A DNA stretch of 64,000 bases, taken from positions 1,062,239 to 1,126,238 of the forward strand of contig JAGNLW010000001.1 of assembly GCA_017999365.1 (NCBI GenBank). Reading direction: 5' to 3'. Within the stretch, counting starts at the first letter, position 1, and every line of letters starts with the position of its first letter. Of this stretch, positions 1 through 9,052 are shown one piece after another. Under the pieces are notes generated by a model. That model saw only the letters and a list, made by a program, of their open reading frames with translations. It did no database searches and was not told the origin of the DNA. A program made the translations under genes and the position numbers. The stretch is from Candidatus Aminicenantota bacterium. GTDB taxonomy: Bacteria; Acidobacteriota; Aminicenantia; Aminicenantales; Saccharicenantaceae.

Positions 1-127
1 CGCCGAGACGGACCAGGGCCGGGGCATCCTGGGCGTCGTCGACGGCGTCCGGACCAAGGGCGTCGAGGGCCCCGACGGCGTCGCCTGGCGCAAGGGCTTC
101 CTGCGGCAGATCGGCTACAAGCTCTGA
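1..127 (+). CDS. Adenosine-specific kinase, C-terminal fragment
   Basis: Only the last 41 residues are present; the 5' part lies outside the window. The tail [10 protein letters not shown], then a GVE turn, then [13 protein letters not shown] before TGA (125-127) matches the strongly conserved C-terminus of the adenosine-specific kinase family (Adenosine_kin, DUF355), small proteins known mostly from archaea and some bacteria. The family is reported to phosphorylate adenosine to AMP. The next gene begins 10 bp downstream, so the two are probably co-transcribed. The identification rests on tail similarity alone. Confidence 0.75.
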   Translation, partial: AETDQGRGILGVVDGVRTKGVEGPDGVAWRKGFLRQIGYKL

Positions 128-137
128 ACGGCCGCCC

Positions 138-1367
138 GTGAAAGCGCCCTCGCCCCTCTCGAGGACCCTGGCCGCCCTCGCCGCGGCGCTCGTCGCCGCC
201 CTGCCCCTCGCGGCCCAGTTACGGGACGACTTCACGATCCTGCGTAAGGACCCGGCCGGCGCGGCGGGGTGGGCGACGCGGACCGGAGAGGGGCGGGCCG
301 TCATGGACATCCTGCCGGGAGACGGCTTCGCTGCGGTCTCGGTCGACGCGACGGCCGACCGGCGCAACGTCTGGTGGGCCGTCATCGCCCGGCGCGTCTC
401 GGGGGCCCTCGACATGGCCCGCCTGGCCCGGCCCGGCACGGAGCTCCGGGTCGAGGCCCGGGTCCGGACCGACACGGCCCCGCGGCGGATCAACCTCAGC
501 TTCAACACGCAGAAGACCACGGACTTCCACAGCCACCTCATGGAGTACGACCTGGCCGAGGCCGGCCGCTGGTATACGATCAGTCTGACGACGAGCGGCT
601 TCGAAGCCGGCCCGGGCGACACCGTCAACGTCCAAATGGCCCTGATGGACTGGGGCCTCGGCCGCTACCGCGTCGACATCGACTATCTCGAGGTCGATGT
701 GGTCGAGGCGGCGCAAGCCGGCCCCGATCTGGGCCCGCCCATCCCCTATCATCCGCCCGTCGCCGATCCTTCCGCCTTCGCTTTGGCCCTGCCGGCCGCG
801 GCCGACCTGACCGTCGACACGGCCGAGCCCGGCGTCAGCCTCGACGACTGGAAGCTCGCGGACGGCGGCGGGACGGCCCGCGTCCTCTCGGCCGGCGGGA
901 CGCGCCTCGTCCTGCTGCACTGGGACTTCACGGGCCTGGCCGGGCGCGAGGTCGCCGGTCCGGGCCTGCTCGAGCTGACGACGCGCGCCGTGGCCGTCCC
1001 GGGGACGGAGCGGCCCGATTTCGGCCAGCTCCGCGTCGTCGAGACGATTGGCGGCGATCCGGCCTGGGACGAGCGGACGGCGACCTGGACTTCGATCGCG
1101 GGGGGCCGGCCGCGCGACCTCGTCCTCAACCCACAGCCGATCATCGACGCCCCTGTCACGGCCGGCGACGGCGCGAAGACCTATCTGACCGTCCCGGCCG
1201 TCGTCCTGCAGCGCCTGCTCGACGGGAAAACCCTCGGCATCGCCCTGACCCCGCTGGGCTCGATCGAGGCCTCGTTCTACGCCCGCGAGGAGCGCGGCGG
1301 GACCCTGGCTCCGCGGCTCCTCTTCAACATCCTTCAGAAGCCATCCGGAAGCCCTGACTCGAAATGA
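138..1367 (+). CDS. Secreted protein with DNRLRE-like C-terminal domain
   Basis: The protein has 409 aa and starts at GTG 138. This start is chosen because an alanine/leucine-rich signal peptide (about residues 1-26) follows immediately; no clear Shine-Dalgarno is seen, so translation may be coupled to the preceding gene. Residues about 30-190 look like a beta-sandwich with carbohydrate-binding features. Residues about 225-400 carry DNRLRE/CBM96-type hallmarks: a LLHWDFTGL strand, WDERTATWTSI, a YLTVPAVVLQRLLDG strand and a final LAPRLLFNI strand. The domain is known from secreted polysaccharide-related proteins. No catalytic motif was recognised, so a surface or glycan-binding role is inference. 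Confidence 0.6.
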   Translation: MKAPSPLSRTLAALAAALVAALPLAAQLRDDFTILRKDPAGAAGWATRTGEGRAVMDILPGDGFAAVSVDATADRRNVWWAVIARRVSGALDMARLARPGTELRVEARVRTDTAPRRINLSFNTQKTTDFHSHLMEYDLAEAGRWYTISLTTSGFEAGPGDTVNVQMALMDWGLGRYRVDIDYLEVDVVEAAQAGPDLGPPIPYHPPVADPSAFALALPAAADLTVDTAEPGVSLDDWKLADGGGTARVLSAGGTRLVLLHWDFTGLAGREVAGPGLLELTTRAVAVPGTERPDFGQLRVVETIGGDPAWDERTATWTSIAGGRPRDLVLNPQPIIDAPVTAGDGAKTYLTVPAVVLQRLLDGKTLGIALTPLGSIEASFYAREERGGTLAPRLLFNILQKPSGSPDSK

Positions 1368-1383
1368 TGGCAGGGGGGACCTC

Positions 1384-2493
1384 ATGAACGAAAAAGCCGT
1401 GGCCAAGGACCGCCTGTTCTCGCTCGACGCCCTGCGCGGCTTCGACATGTTCTGGATCATCGGCGGCGACGCCTTCTTCCGTACGTTGGCCGAGGTGACG
1501 GACTGGGGCTGGGCCCGGGGCTGGGCGGCCCAGCTCGAGCACGCCGAATGGGCCGGCTTCCACTTCTACGACCTCATCTTCCCCCTGTTCATGTTCATCT
1601 CGGGCGTGGCCATGCCCTTCTCCCTCCTGGCCAAGGCCGAGACCGCCGCGGACAAGCGGCCGGTCTACATCAAGCTGATCAAGCGGGCCCTGCTCCTCGT
1701 CCTGCTGGGTTTCATTTACAACCACCTGACCGACCTCCGCTTCGCCACCCAGCGCTGGGCCAGCGTCCTCGGCCAGATCGGCCTGGCCTACCTCTTCGCG
1801 GCATTGATCATGCTCAACGTCCGCTCCCTCCGGGGCCGGCTGGCCGCGCTCGCGGCCGTTTTGGGCGGCGTGGCCGTCCTCCAGCTCCTCGTCCCCGTCC
1901 CCGGCGTCGGGGCGGGCGTGCTGACGCCGGAGGGCAGCATCAACGGCTGGCTCGACCGCCTGCTCCTGCCGGGCCGCCTCTACGACAAGGTCTTCGACCC
2001 CGAAGGGATCCTCTGCATCCTCTCGGCGACCTCGGTGACGCTGATGGGCGCTCTCGCCGGGCTCCTCCTGCGGTCGGACCGGCACCCGGCCCACCGCAAG
2101 GCCGTCCTGCTGGCGGCGGGAGGCATGGGGCTCGCGGCCCTCGGCTACGCCCTCTCCGGCTGGTATCCCATCATCAAGAAGGCCTGGACGGCGACCTTCG
2201 ACCTCTACGCCGCCGGACTGTCGGCCATCCTGCTGGCCCTGTTCTACCTGGTCGTCGACGTCTGGCGGCTCCGCAAATGGACGTTCTTCTTCCGGATCAT
2301 CGGGCTGAACTCCATCACCATCTACATGGGGACGCGGATGGTCGACTTCGGACGGACGAGCGAGTTCTGGTTCGGCGGACTGGCCCGCCTGGCCGGCGCC
2401 GCCGGCCCGCTCGTCCTCATCGCCGGGACGATCGCCGTCGAGGGACTGGTCCTCTACTTCCTCTATAAGAAGAACGTCTTCCTGCGCGTCTGA
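1384..2493 (+). CDS. NagX/DUF5009-type membrane acyltransferase
   Basis: A 369 aa integral membrane protein with roughly ten hydrophobic segments. It opens with the family-typical RLFSLDALRGFDMFWII and also has FPLFMFISGVAMPFS, VLGQIGLAYL, FDPEGILCIL and LNSITIYMG. These are features of the DUF5009 / heparan-alpha-glucosaminide N-acetyltransferase (NagX) family. Human HGSNAT in this family moves an acetyl group across the membrane onto glucosamine; the bacterial substrates are mostly unknown. A purine-rich AGGGGGG lies before ATG 1384. It sits 16 bp after the DNRLRE gene, so it probably shares its transcript. Substrate cannot be deduced. Confidence 0.8.
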   Translation: MNEKAVAKDRLFSLDALRGFDMFWIIGGDAFFRTLAEVTDWGWARGWAAQLEHAEWAGFHFYDLIFPLFMFISGVAMPFSLLAKAETAADKRPVYIKLIKRALLLVLLGFIYNHLTDLRFATQRWASVLGQIGLAYLFAALIMLNVRSLRGRLAALAAVLGGVAVLQLLVPVPGVGAGVLTPEGSINGWLDRLLLPGRLYDKVFDPEGILCILSATSVTLMGALAGLLLRSDRHPAHRKAVLLAAGGMGLAALGYALSGWYPIIKKAWTATFDLYAAGLSAILLALFYLVVDVWRLRKWTFFFRIIGLNSITIYMGTRMVDFGRTSEFWFGGLARLAGAAGPLVLIAGTIAVEGLVLYFLYKKNVFLRV

Positions 2494-2523
2494 GCCGGTC
2501 CGGACGGCCCGGCCGCGCCCCCG

Positions 2524-4806
2524 CTAGCGGGACTTCGGGCCCGCGAGCAGGTTCTCCTCCAGGAACCGGGTGAACATCGTGTACAGGTGGAGCGTCGTCC
2601 CGCGGCCCTCGTAGATGCCGTGCGACCGGTTCGGGTAGGCCATCATGGTGAAAGCCTTGTTGTGGGCGACGAGCTCGTCGACGAGCTTCTCGAAGCCCTG
2701 GTAGTGGACGTTGTCGTCGCCCGTGCCGTGGACGACGAGGAGCTGGCCCCGGAGGTCCTTGGCGAAGGTGATGGGCGAGCCGTTCGCGTAGCCCTCGGCG
2801 TTGTCGGCCGGCAGGCCCATGTAGCGCTCCTGGTAGATGGTGTCGTAGAGGCGCTGGTCGGGCACGGAGGCGACCGAGATGCCGGCCTTGTAGAGGTCCG
2901 GATGGCGGAACAGGGCGTTGAGGGTCATGGACCCGCCGCCGCTCCAACCCCACACCCCGACCCGCTCCGGATCGGCGTAGGGCCAGGCGGCCAGGGCCGC
3001 CCGCACGGCCGCGGCCTGGTCCGAAGAGGCCAGGATGCCGATCTGCCGGTAGATGGACTTGCGCCAGGCCCGGCCGCGCGGCGCGGGCGTCCCGCGGTTG
3101 TCGAAGCTGGCCACGAGGACGCCCTTCTGGGCCAGCATGAGGTGCCAGAGATAGCCGCTGCCGCCCCAGCCGTCCTGCACGGTCTGGCCGGCCGGCTCGC
3201 CGTAGACGTAGACGAGGAGGGGGTACTTCCTGGCCGGATCGAAGTCGGGCGGCAGGATGCGCCAGCCGTCGACCTCGACGCCGGCGGCGACGGGCAGCCG
3301 GAAATACTCGGCCCGCCGGCGCGCCAAGCCCTCGACCCTGGCCCGCAGCTCCCTGTTGGCCGCGAGCGTCCGGACGACCTCGCCCTTCGGCAGGCGGACG
3401 AGCTCGGTCACCGGCGGCTCGTCGAGGCGCGAGAAGGTGTGGAAAGCGAAGCGGGCCGAGGGCGAGATGTCGTAGCGGTGGACGCCGGCCTGCCCGGCCG
3501 GGCCGACGGGGACGAGCGCGCCCTTCCCGTCCATCTTGACGCGGTAGAGGAAGCGCCTGGTCGCGTCGTCGGGCGAGGCCGTGACGTAGAGCCAGCCGCC
3601 CTTCTCGTCGACGGCGTCGACGCCGAGGACGTCGTAGTTCCCCGGCGTCAGGAGCCGGGGCGCCGTGCCGTCGCGGCCGACGGAATAGGCGTGGTTCCAA
3701 CCGTCGCGCTCGCTCAGCCAAAGGAGCCGTCGGCCGCCCTCGAGCCAGACGAAATCGTCCATGACCTCGACCCAGGCTTCGTCGGTATCGGTGAAGATGG
3801 CCCGCATCTCGCCGGTCGCCGCGTCGCCGACGAGGACCGTGAGCGTGTTCTGGAGGCGGTTGAGGTGTTGGAGGACGACCTCGCGGGAGTCGCCCGCCCA
3901 TTCGAGCCGGGCGATGTACGTCTCGGAGGGGTCGCCGGGCGTCTTCATCCAGACGACGGGCCCGCCCGAGACGGGGACCACCCCCGCCCGGACGGCCGAA
4001 TTGGGCTGCCCCGGCTTGGGGTGCTTGAAGGCCGTCGTCACCGGATAGAGCCCGCTCGTGTTGTCGATCATGGTGAACGTCGGGACCCGGGACGTATCGA
4101 ACCGCCAAAAGGCGAGGGCCGCGCTGTCCGGGCTCCAGCGGAAGCCGTCGCGGATACCGAACTCCTCCTCGTTGACCCAGTCGGAGGTGCCGTTGATGAT
4201 CTCGGGGCCGCCGTCGAAGGTCAGCCGCGTGACGCGGCCCGAGGCCAGGTCTTCGGCGTAGAGGTCGTTCTTGACGACGTAGGCCGCCCTGCGGCCGTCG
4301 GGCGAGAGCTTGGCGAACATCAGGGTCGACGGCTCGAAGTCGCGGCCGAGTTGCCGGAGCCGGCCCGTGGCCATCTCGTAGGTCCAGAAGTCGCCGCGGG
4401 TGTTCTGGCGCCAGACCCGCTTCGAGTCGGTGAAGACGATGAGCACCTGGCCGTCGGGCGACCAGGCGTAATTCTCGATGTCGAGGGGCTTCGCGGCCCC
4501 GGGGGGCACGAGCCGGGCCGCGGGGACGAGGACGCGGCGGGCCCCGGTGGCGGCGTCGTAGAGGACGAGGTCCCGGCTCCCTTCGGCTCCGGGGCTCGGC
4601 TCGAGCGTCGTGTAGGAGGCCCCGTCGCTCATCCAGCGGGCCGGGCCGAAGCGTTCCGCCGCGAATTCGCGGCCGGCGAAGATGCGCTCGACGGTCAGGT
4701 TCGGGTCGGGGTTGGCGGGCGCCGGCTTGTCCTGGGCCGGGACGAACGGGACGGCGAGAGCGGCGGCCAGGGCGAGCAGGATGAGTGTTCGGGGGTGTCT
4801 CTTCAT
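2524..4806 (-). CDS. Dipeptidyl-peptidase IV-type S9 serine peptidase
   Basis: A 760 aa exported protein. The chosen start, ATG at 4806, is followed by a signal peptide (MKRHPRTLILLALAAALAV) and preceded by GAGGAGG; a longer open frame upstream has no signal peptide. Residues about 70-480 form the DPPIV_N beta-propeller and contain DWVNEEEF, the double-glutamate motif that holds the substrate N-terminus in DPP IV. The catalytic alpha/beta-hydrolase domain follows: Ser622 in GWSGGGS, Asp697 in HGTGDDNVH and His729 in RSHGI. It should release dipeptides from N-termini in the periplasm or outside. It lies 25 bp after the GH95 gene in a GntR-GH95-S9 operon. It converges on the NagX-like gene. Confidence 0.93.
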   Translation of the reverse strand: MKRHPRTLILLALAAALAVPFVPAQDKPAPANPDPNLTVERIFAGREFAAERFGPARWMSDGASYTTLEPSPGAEGSRDLVLYDAATGARRVLVPAARLVPPGAAKPLDIENYAWSPDGQVLIVFTDSKRVWRQNTRGDFWTYEMATGRLRQLGRDFEPSTLMFAKLSPDGRRAAYVVKNDLYAEDLASGRVTRLTFDGGPEIINGTSDWVNEEEFGIRDGFRWSPDSAALAFWRFDTSRVPTFTMIDNTSGLYPVTTAFKHPKPGQPNSAVRAGVVPVSGGPVVWMKTPGDPSETYIARLEWAGDSREVVLQHLNRLQNTLTVLVGDAATGEMRAIFTDTDEAWVEVMDDFVWLEGGRRLLWLSERDGWNHAYSVGRDGTAPRLLTPGNYDVLGVDAVDEKGGWLYVTASPDDATRRFLYRVKMDGKGALVPVGPAGQAGVHRYDISPSARFAFHTFSRLDEPPVTELVRLPKGEVVRTLAANRELRARVEGLARRRAEYFRLPVAAGVEVDGWRILPPDFDPARKYPLLVYVYGEPAGQTVQDGWGGSGYLWHLMLAQKGVLVASFDNRGTPAPRGRAWRKSIYRQIGILASSDQAAAVRAALAAWPYADPERVGVWGWSGGGSMTLNALFRHPDLYKAGISVASVPDQRLYDTIYQERYMGLPADNAEGYANGSPITFAKDLRGQLLVVHGTGDDNVHYQGFEKLVDELVAHNKAFTMMAYPNRSHGIYEGRGTTLHLYTMFTRFLEENLLAGPKSR

Positions 4807-4831
4807 GGCGGGAAGCCTCCTCGGTTTCAGA

Positions 4832-7318
4832 TCATCGGGTCGGCGATATGACATACGAACGGCCGGGACGGGTCTCGAACCCGACCCCGGCGGCGGCGGG
4901 CAACGGAAAGGGCCTGACGGGCCCATCGGGGGACGATATCCGCATCCCCGACGGTAACCGGACCCGGCACGTCCCGCCGACCGTGGACCGGACGGTCGCT
5001 TGCCTCAGACGGCCGTCGGCCCACTTCAGGTCGACCTCGAAGCCGCCCCGGGCCCTCAGGCCGCGGATCTCGCCGGTTCGCCACGAACTGGGCAGGGCCG
5101 GAAGGAACTCGAGCTCGCCGTCCTGAGACTGGAGGAGCATATCGGCGATGGCCGCGCTGAAGCCGAAGGCGCCGTCAACCTGGAGGGCGCCGCTGCAGAT
5201 GGAGAACAGGCTGTCGGTCGTGTAGGTGTTCATGGCGTAGCGGAAGTTCTCCAGCGCCTTGGCCCCGTCGCCCAGGCGGGCCCAGCAGGCCGCCTTCCAG
5301 GCGGACGACCAACCGTTGCCGGGGAGGCCGCGCTGTTCCAGGACGGCCCGGGCCCCGGCGGCCAGCTCCGGCGTCCGGCGCGGCGAGATCTCGCGGCCCG
5401 GGAACAGGCCCCAGAGCCCCGATATGTGGCGGTGGCTCTTCTCGGTCTCGCCCCAGTCCTCGAGCCACTCCTGGAGGTTCCCGGCCCGGCCGATACGCAT
5501 CGGGGCCAACTTGGCCCTGGCGTCGATGACCTTGGCCCGGAAGTCGGCGTCGACGCCGAGCGTCGCGGCGGCCTCGGCCACGGCCCCGAAGAGCTCGTGG
5601 AGGATGCGCATGTCGATGGTCGAGCCGACGCAGAGCGACGACGTCGTCGTGAACCCCGTGATCTCGTCGTAGAACGGCTTGGCTCCGGGCACGGCCGGGA
5701 AGTTCTCCGGCGAGGTCGAAGGATTCGTGACCAGCCAGCCGTACCGCGGGTGCGTCACGAGGAAATCCAGAAAGAACTCGGCGCTCCCCTTCAGGACCGG
5801 GTAGTATTCCTTGAGGAACTCTTTGTCGCCGGTGAAGAGGTAGTGCTCGACGAGGTGCGTCGCCAGCCAGGCCCCGCCGGTCGTGAAGGCGCCCCAGCTC
5901 GCGCCGTCCATGGGCGCGGCGACGCGCCAGAGGTCGGTGTTCTGATGGAAGACCCAGCCGCGGGCGCCGTAGTGCTCGCGGGCGACGCCGGCGCCCTGCT
6001 CGGCGAGCTCCCGGACCATGCGGAAGAGCGGCTCGGCGCATTCCGGGAGGTTGCCGACCTCGGCCGGCCAGTAGTTCATCTCGGTGTTGATGTTGGTCGT
6101 GTACTTCGAATCCCAGGACGGGTTCATCTTGTCGTTCCAGAGGCCCTGGAGGTTGGCCGGCTGCGTCCCCGGACGCGACGACGAGATGAGGAGATAGCGG
6201 CCGAACTGGAGGACGAGCCCGGCCAGGGCCGGGTCGTTCGTCCCGTCGAAGGCCTTGATGCGCTCCGCCGTGGGGAGGTCGGAGGCCGGCCCGCGGGGCA
6301 GCGTGACGGCCACCCGGCGGAAGAGCCGCCGGTGCTCGCGGAGGTGGGCGTCGAGGAGGGCCTCGAACGGCTTCTCCAGGGCCGGGCCGAGGGCCGCCGC
6401 GACGCGGGCGGCCTGATCGGCGGAGACGTCCCGGTGGTCGACGAAGTTCGTCGCCGCGGCCACGAACAGGGTCACTGCGTCGGCGCCCGTGACGACGAGC
6501 TCGTCCCCCTCGACGGCCATCGACCCGCCCTCCGGGCGGGCGACGAGCCGGGCCTCGTACCGCAGGCGGCCTGTGACGCCCATGTAGTCGGCCGAGCGGC
6601 CCCGGAGGACGAGGCCGTCGGGCGGCGCCCCGTCCATCCGGAAGTAGTCGGTGGCGTAGTTCGAGTGGGCGTCGTTGCGCTCGCCCCGCAATTGGGCCCG
6701 GAACGAGATCCGGCCCGGGGCTCCGGCCTCGAGCCGGACGACGACGACCTGGTCGACGGGGCTGGCGAAGACGCGCCGGGTGAAGCGGACGCCGCCGCTT
6801 GTATAGGCCGTCGTGACGACGGCCGTGTCGAGGTCGAGGACGCGCCGATAGTCCACGGTTCCGCCCATTTCGGCGAAGGCCAGGACGAGGTTGCCGAGCG
6901 ATTGGTACTTCTGCTGCTCGACGGGATAGCCGAGGAAGCGCCGGCCGAAGAGGACGTGGGCCTCCTTGAACCGGTTCTCGAAGAGGAGCCGGCGGAGTTC
7001 CGGCAGGGTCTCGGCGCCGCCGCGGACGGTCGTCGTGTAAGGCCCGCCGCTCCAATAGGTGTCCTCGTTGAGCTGGAGGCGCTCCCCGTCCGCGCGGCCG
7101 AAGACCATGGCCCCCAGGCGTCCGTTCCCGACCGGATAGGCGTTCTCCCACTTGTCGGCGGGACGGTCGGACCAGACCGCCGTGAGCGGGTCGGGGATGG
7201 GCCCGGCGGCCGGAGGGGCGGCCTGCGGCCGGCGCCCGGCGGGCGCGGCGGACAGGAGGGCAGGGAGGGCGAGGGCGAGGGCCCCGGCGGCGAGCGTCCG
7301 TGCGGCGCGGTGCGTCAT
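4832..7318 (-). CDS. GH95 alpha-L-fucosidase/galactosidase-type glycoside hydrolase
   Basis: An 828 aa secreted enzyme. ATG 7318 is chosen because it precedes a clear signal peptide ([18 protein letters not shown]) and has GGAGGT upstream. The N-terminal part ([30 protein letters not shown]) is the beta-domain signature of GH95. The (alpha/alpha)6 barrel holds [20 protein letters not shown] and [12 protein letters not shown], the region with the catalytic-pocket asparagines of the family, and [19 protein letters not shown]. Known members remove alpha-1,2-L-fucose or alpha-L-galactose from xyloglucan, mucin and similar glycans. It is between the GntR regulator (41 bp upstream) and the S9 peptidase, which fits joint control. 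Confidence 0.92.
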   Translation of the reverse strand: MTHRAARTLAAGALALALPALLSAAPAGRRPQAAPPAAGPIPDPLTAVWSDRPADKWENAYPVGNGRLGAMVFGRADGERLQLNEDTYWSGGPYTTTVRGGAETLPELRRLLFENRFKEAHVLFGRRFLGYPVEQQKYQSLGNLVLAFAEMGGTVDYRRVLDLDTAVVTTAYTSGGVRFTRRVFASPVDQVVVVRLEAGAPGRISFRAQLRGERNDAHSNYATDYFRMDGAPPDGLVLRGRSADYMGVTGRLRYEARLVARPEGGSMAVEGDELVVTGADAVTLFVAAATNFVDHRDVSADQAARVAAALGPALEKPFEALLDAHLREHRRLFRRVAVTLPRGPASDLPTAERIKAFDGTNDPALAGLVLQFGRYLLISSSRPGTQPANLQGLWNDKMNPSWDSKYTTNINTEMNYWPAEVGNLPECAEPLFRMVRELAEQGAGVAREHYGARGWVFHQNTDLWRVAAPMDGASWGAFTTGGAWLATHLVEHYLFTGDKEFLKEYYPVLKGSAEFFLDFLVTHPRYGWLVTNPSTSPENFPAVPGAKPFYDEITGFTTTSSLCVGSTIDMRILHELFGAVAEAAATLGVDADFRAKVIDARAKLAPMRIGRAGNLQEWLEDWGETEKSHRHISGLWGLFPGREISPRRTPELAAGARAVLEQRGLPGNGWSSAWKAACWARLGDGAKALENFRYAMNTYTTDSLFSICSGALQVDGAFGFSAAIADMLLQSQDGELEFLPALPSSWRTGEIRGLRARGGFEVDLKWADGRLRQATVRSTVGGTCRVRLPSGMRISSPDGPVRPFPLPAAAGVGFETRPGRSYVISPTR

Positions 7319-7359
7319 GGCGGAAACCTCCGCCCGGCGGATCGGCCGGCGCGGGCCGG

Positions 7360-8046
7360 CTATTCGGCGGGGCCGGAGATCCCCGGGTAGTACTCGCGGA
7401 TGAAGCGCTCCTGGACCTTGAACGACCAGTGGATGTCGCGGATGTGGTTGGCCGCGGCCTGGCTGCGGCCCGAGCGGATGAGGTCGATGAGGGCCTGGTG
7501 CTCGAGGATGGACGACTCCTCCCACTCCTTGACGAAGCCGGCCGGCCGCGGGAAATCGTAGAGCCGCTTCTTCAGGTTGTTGACCGTCTTGACCAGGCTG
7601 TCGTTGTCGCAGAGCCGGAGGAACGTGCCGTGGAAGGCCAGGTTCTTCTCGTAGTAGGCGTCGAAGTCGTCGGCCGCGATGGCCTCGCGCATGCCGTCGT
7701 TGAGGGCCTGCATGCCCTCGACGTCGGCGGTCTTGAGCCGGTCGAAGGCCTTGAGCAGGGCCATGCTCTCCAGGGCCCCGATGATCTCGTAGTAGTTCCG
7801 GACGTCCTTCTCGCCGAGGGCGTTGACGACGACCATGCGCCGGGGCAGGATGGTGACGAAGTCCTCCGTCTCGAGCTGGAGCAGGGCGTCGCGCAGGGGG
7901 GTCTTGCTGACGCCGAGCTTGCGGGACGTCTCCTCCATGTCGATGGCCGAGCCGGGCCTGAGCTCGCCGCGGCGCATCTGTTCGCGCAGGTACTCGTAAA
8001 CCTGCTCTTTGAGGGACTTGACGTTCAATATCGGCTTCGGGTCCAT
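7360..8046 (-). CDS. GntR-family regulator, FCD subfamily
   Basis: A 228 aa DNA-binding protein. Residues about 10-70 form a winged helix-turn-helix ([37 protein letters not shown]). Residues about 80-215 form the all-helical FCD effector domain, with [13 protein letters not shown] and a late HxxL/I helix ([12 protein letters not shown]). FCD regulators usually sense sugar acids or organic acids and repress nearby catabolic genes. It is first in the GntR-GH95-S9 operon, so a glycan breakdown product is the probable ligand (inference). On the minus strand TAATAT at 8061-8056 lies 9 nt before ATG; it shares a 60 bp divergent spacer with the gene at 8107. Confidence 0.9.
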   Translation of the reverse strand: MDPKPILNVKSLKEQVYEYLREQMRRGELRPGSAIDMEETSRKLGVSKTPLRDALLQLETEDFVTILPRRMVVVNALGEKDVRNYYEIIGALESMALLKAFDRLKTADVEGMQALNDGMREAIAADDFDAYYEKNLAFHGTFLRLCDNDSLVKTVNNLKKRLYDFPRPAGFVKEWEESSILEHQALIDLIRSGRSQAAANHIRDIHWSFKVQERFIREYYPGISGPAE

Positions 8047-8091
8047 GTCCCCAGGATATTAAACTCGCGCTCCCCAAGTCAACCGCGCCTT

Positions 8092-8100
8092 TGGTAGAAT
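8092..8100 (+). promoter_or_regulatory. Extended -10 promoter placed for a leaderless transcript
   Basis: TGG-TAGAAT (8092-8100) ends 6 nt before ATG 8107, so transcription would start at or within a base of the A of ATG. No good -35 is seen 17-18 nt upstream. See the matching sites at 17750 and 41375. Confidence 0.6.
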
Positions 8101-8106
8101 GGGGCC

Positions 8107-9042
8107 ATGCGATACATCCCCGAAGACGAGATCCGGCGGACCGCGGCCATGCCGGCCGCCATCCGGGCCGTGGCCGAGGCCCTCGCCGCCCTCTCGGCCG
8201 GACGGGCCCTGGTCCCGCCGCGGACGAGCCTCGAGGTCCCGGGCACGCGGACGACGGCCCTGGTCATGCCGGCCTATCTGCCGGGGACCCGGCGGATAGG
8301 CCTCAAGCTCATCTCCCTCTGCGAGGACAATCCCGCGCGGGGGCTCCCCTACGCCCAGGCCGTGACCGTCGTCATGGACGCGGAGAAGGGAACGCCGCTG
8401 GCCGTCCTCGACGCCGGTTATCTCACGGCCCTGCGGACGGGGGCGGCTTCGGGCGTCGCGACCGACGCTCTGGCCCGCCGGGACGCCCGCGTGGCGGCGA
8501 TCTTCGGGGCCGGCGTCCAGGGCCGGACCCAGCTCGAGGCCATCGCCGCCGTCCGCGCGCTCCGCAAGGCCTTCATCGTCGACGTCGACGCGGGCGCGGC
8601 CGCCGCCTTCGCCCGGGAGATGGAGGCCCGCCTGGGCCTCGAGGTCGAGCAGGCCGGCGCCGCCGCGGCCCTGCGGGACGCCGACATCGTTGCGACGGTG
8701 ACCACGTCGGCGACGCCGGTCTTCGAGGACCGCGAACTCAAGCCCGGCATGCACATCAACGCCGTCGGGTCCTACAAGCCCCACGTCCGCGAGGTCCCGG
8801 GCGAGACCGTCCGCCGGGCCGCCCTGTTCGTCGACGAACGCCGGTCGGCCCTCGAGGAGGCCGGCGACCTCATCATCCCCATCCGCGAGGGCCTCATCGG
8901 CCCGGACCATGTCCGGGCCGAGATCGGCGAAGTCCTGGCCGGGACGAAACCGGGCCGCCTCGCGGAGGACGAGACGACGCTGTTCAAGTCCGTGGGCAAC
9001 GCCGTCGAGGACCTGGCCGTGGCCGGCCTCGTCCTCGGCTGA
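8107..9042 (+). CDS. Ornithine cyclodeaminase / mu-crystallin family NAD(P)-dependent enzyme
   Basis: A 311 aa cytoplasmic protein that fits the family length. The Rossmann dinucleotide site is [18 protein letters not shown] (about residues 130-147). [12 protein letters not shown] and [16 protein letters not shown] are substrate-pocket segments, and [16 protein letters not shown] is the conserved loop after the nucleotide domain. Family members include ornithine cyclodeaminase, delta-1-pyrroline-2-carboxylate and ketimine reductases, and alanine dehydrogenase; the sequence does not decide between them. It is first in an operon with L-serine dehydratase (10 bp on) and an M1 aminopeptidase, so amino-acid catabolism is the likely context. 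The transcript looks leaderless. Confidence 0.88.
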   Translation: MRYIPEDEIRRTAAMPAAIRAVAEALAALSAGRALVPPRTSLEVPGTRTTALVMPAYLPGTRRIGLKLISLCEDNPARGLPYAQAVTVVMDAEKGTPLAVLDAGYLTALRTGAASGVATDALARRDARVAAIFGAGVQGRTQLEAIAAVRALRKAFIVDVDAGAAAAFAREMEARLGLEVEQAGAAAALRDADIVATVTTSATPVFEDRELKPGMHINAVGSYKPHVREVPGETVRRAALFVDERRSALEEAGDLIIPIREGLIGPDHVRAEIGEVLAGTKPGRLAEDETTLFKSVGNAVEDLAVAGLVLG

Positions 9043-9052
9043 GGGAGCGCCG

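Noticed and set aside
2587-4851. A 754-codon open frame opposite the S9 peptidase.
   Set aside because: Composition typical of an antisense shadow; the minus strand has a full catalytic triad and propeller.
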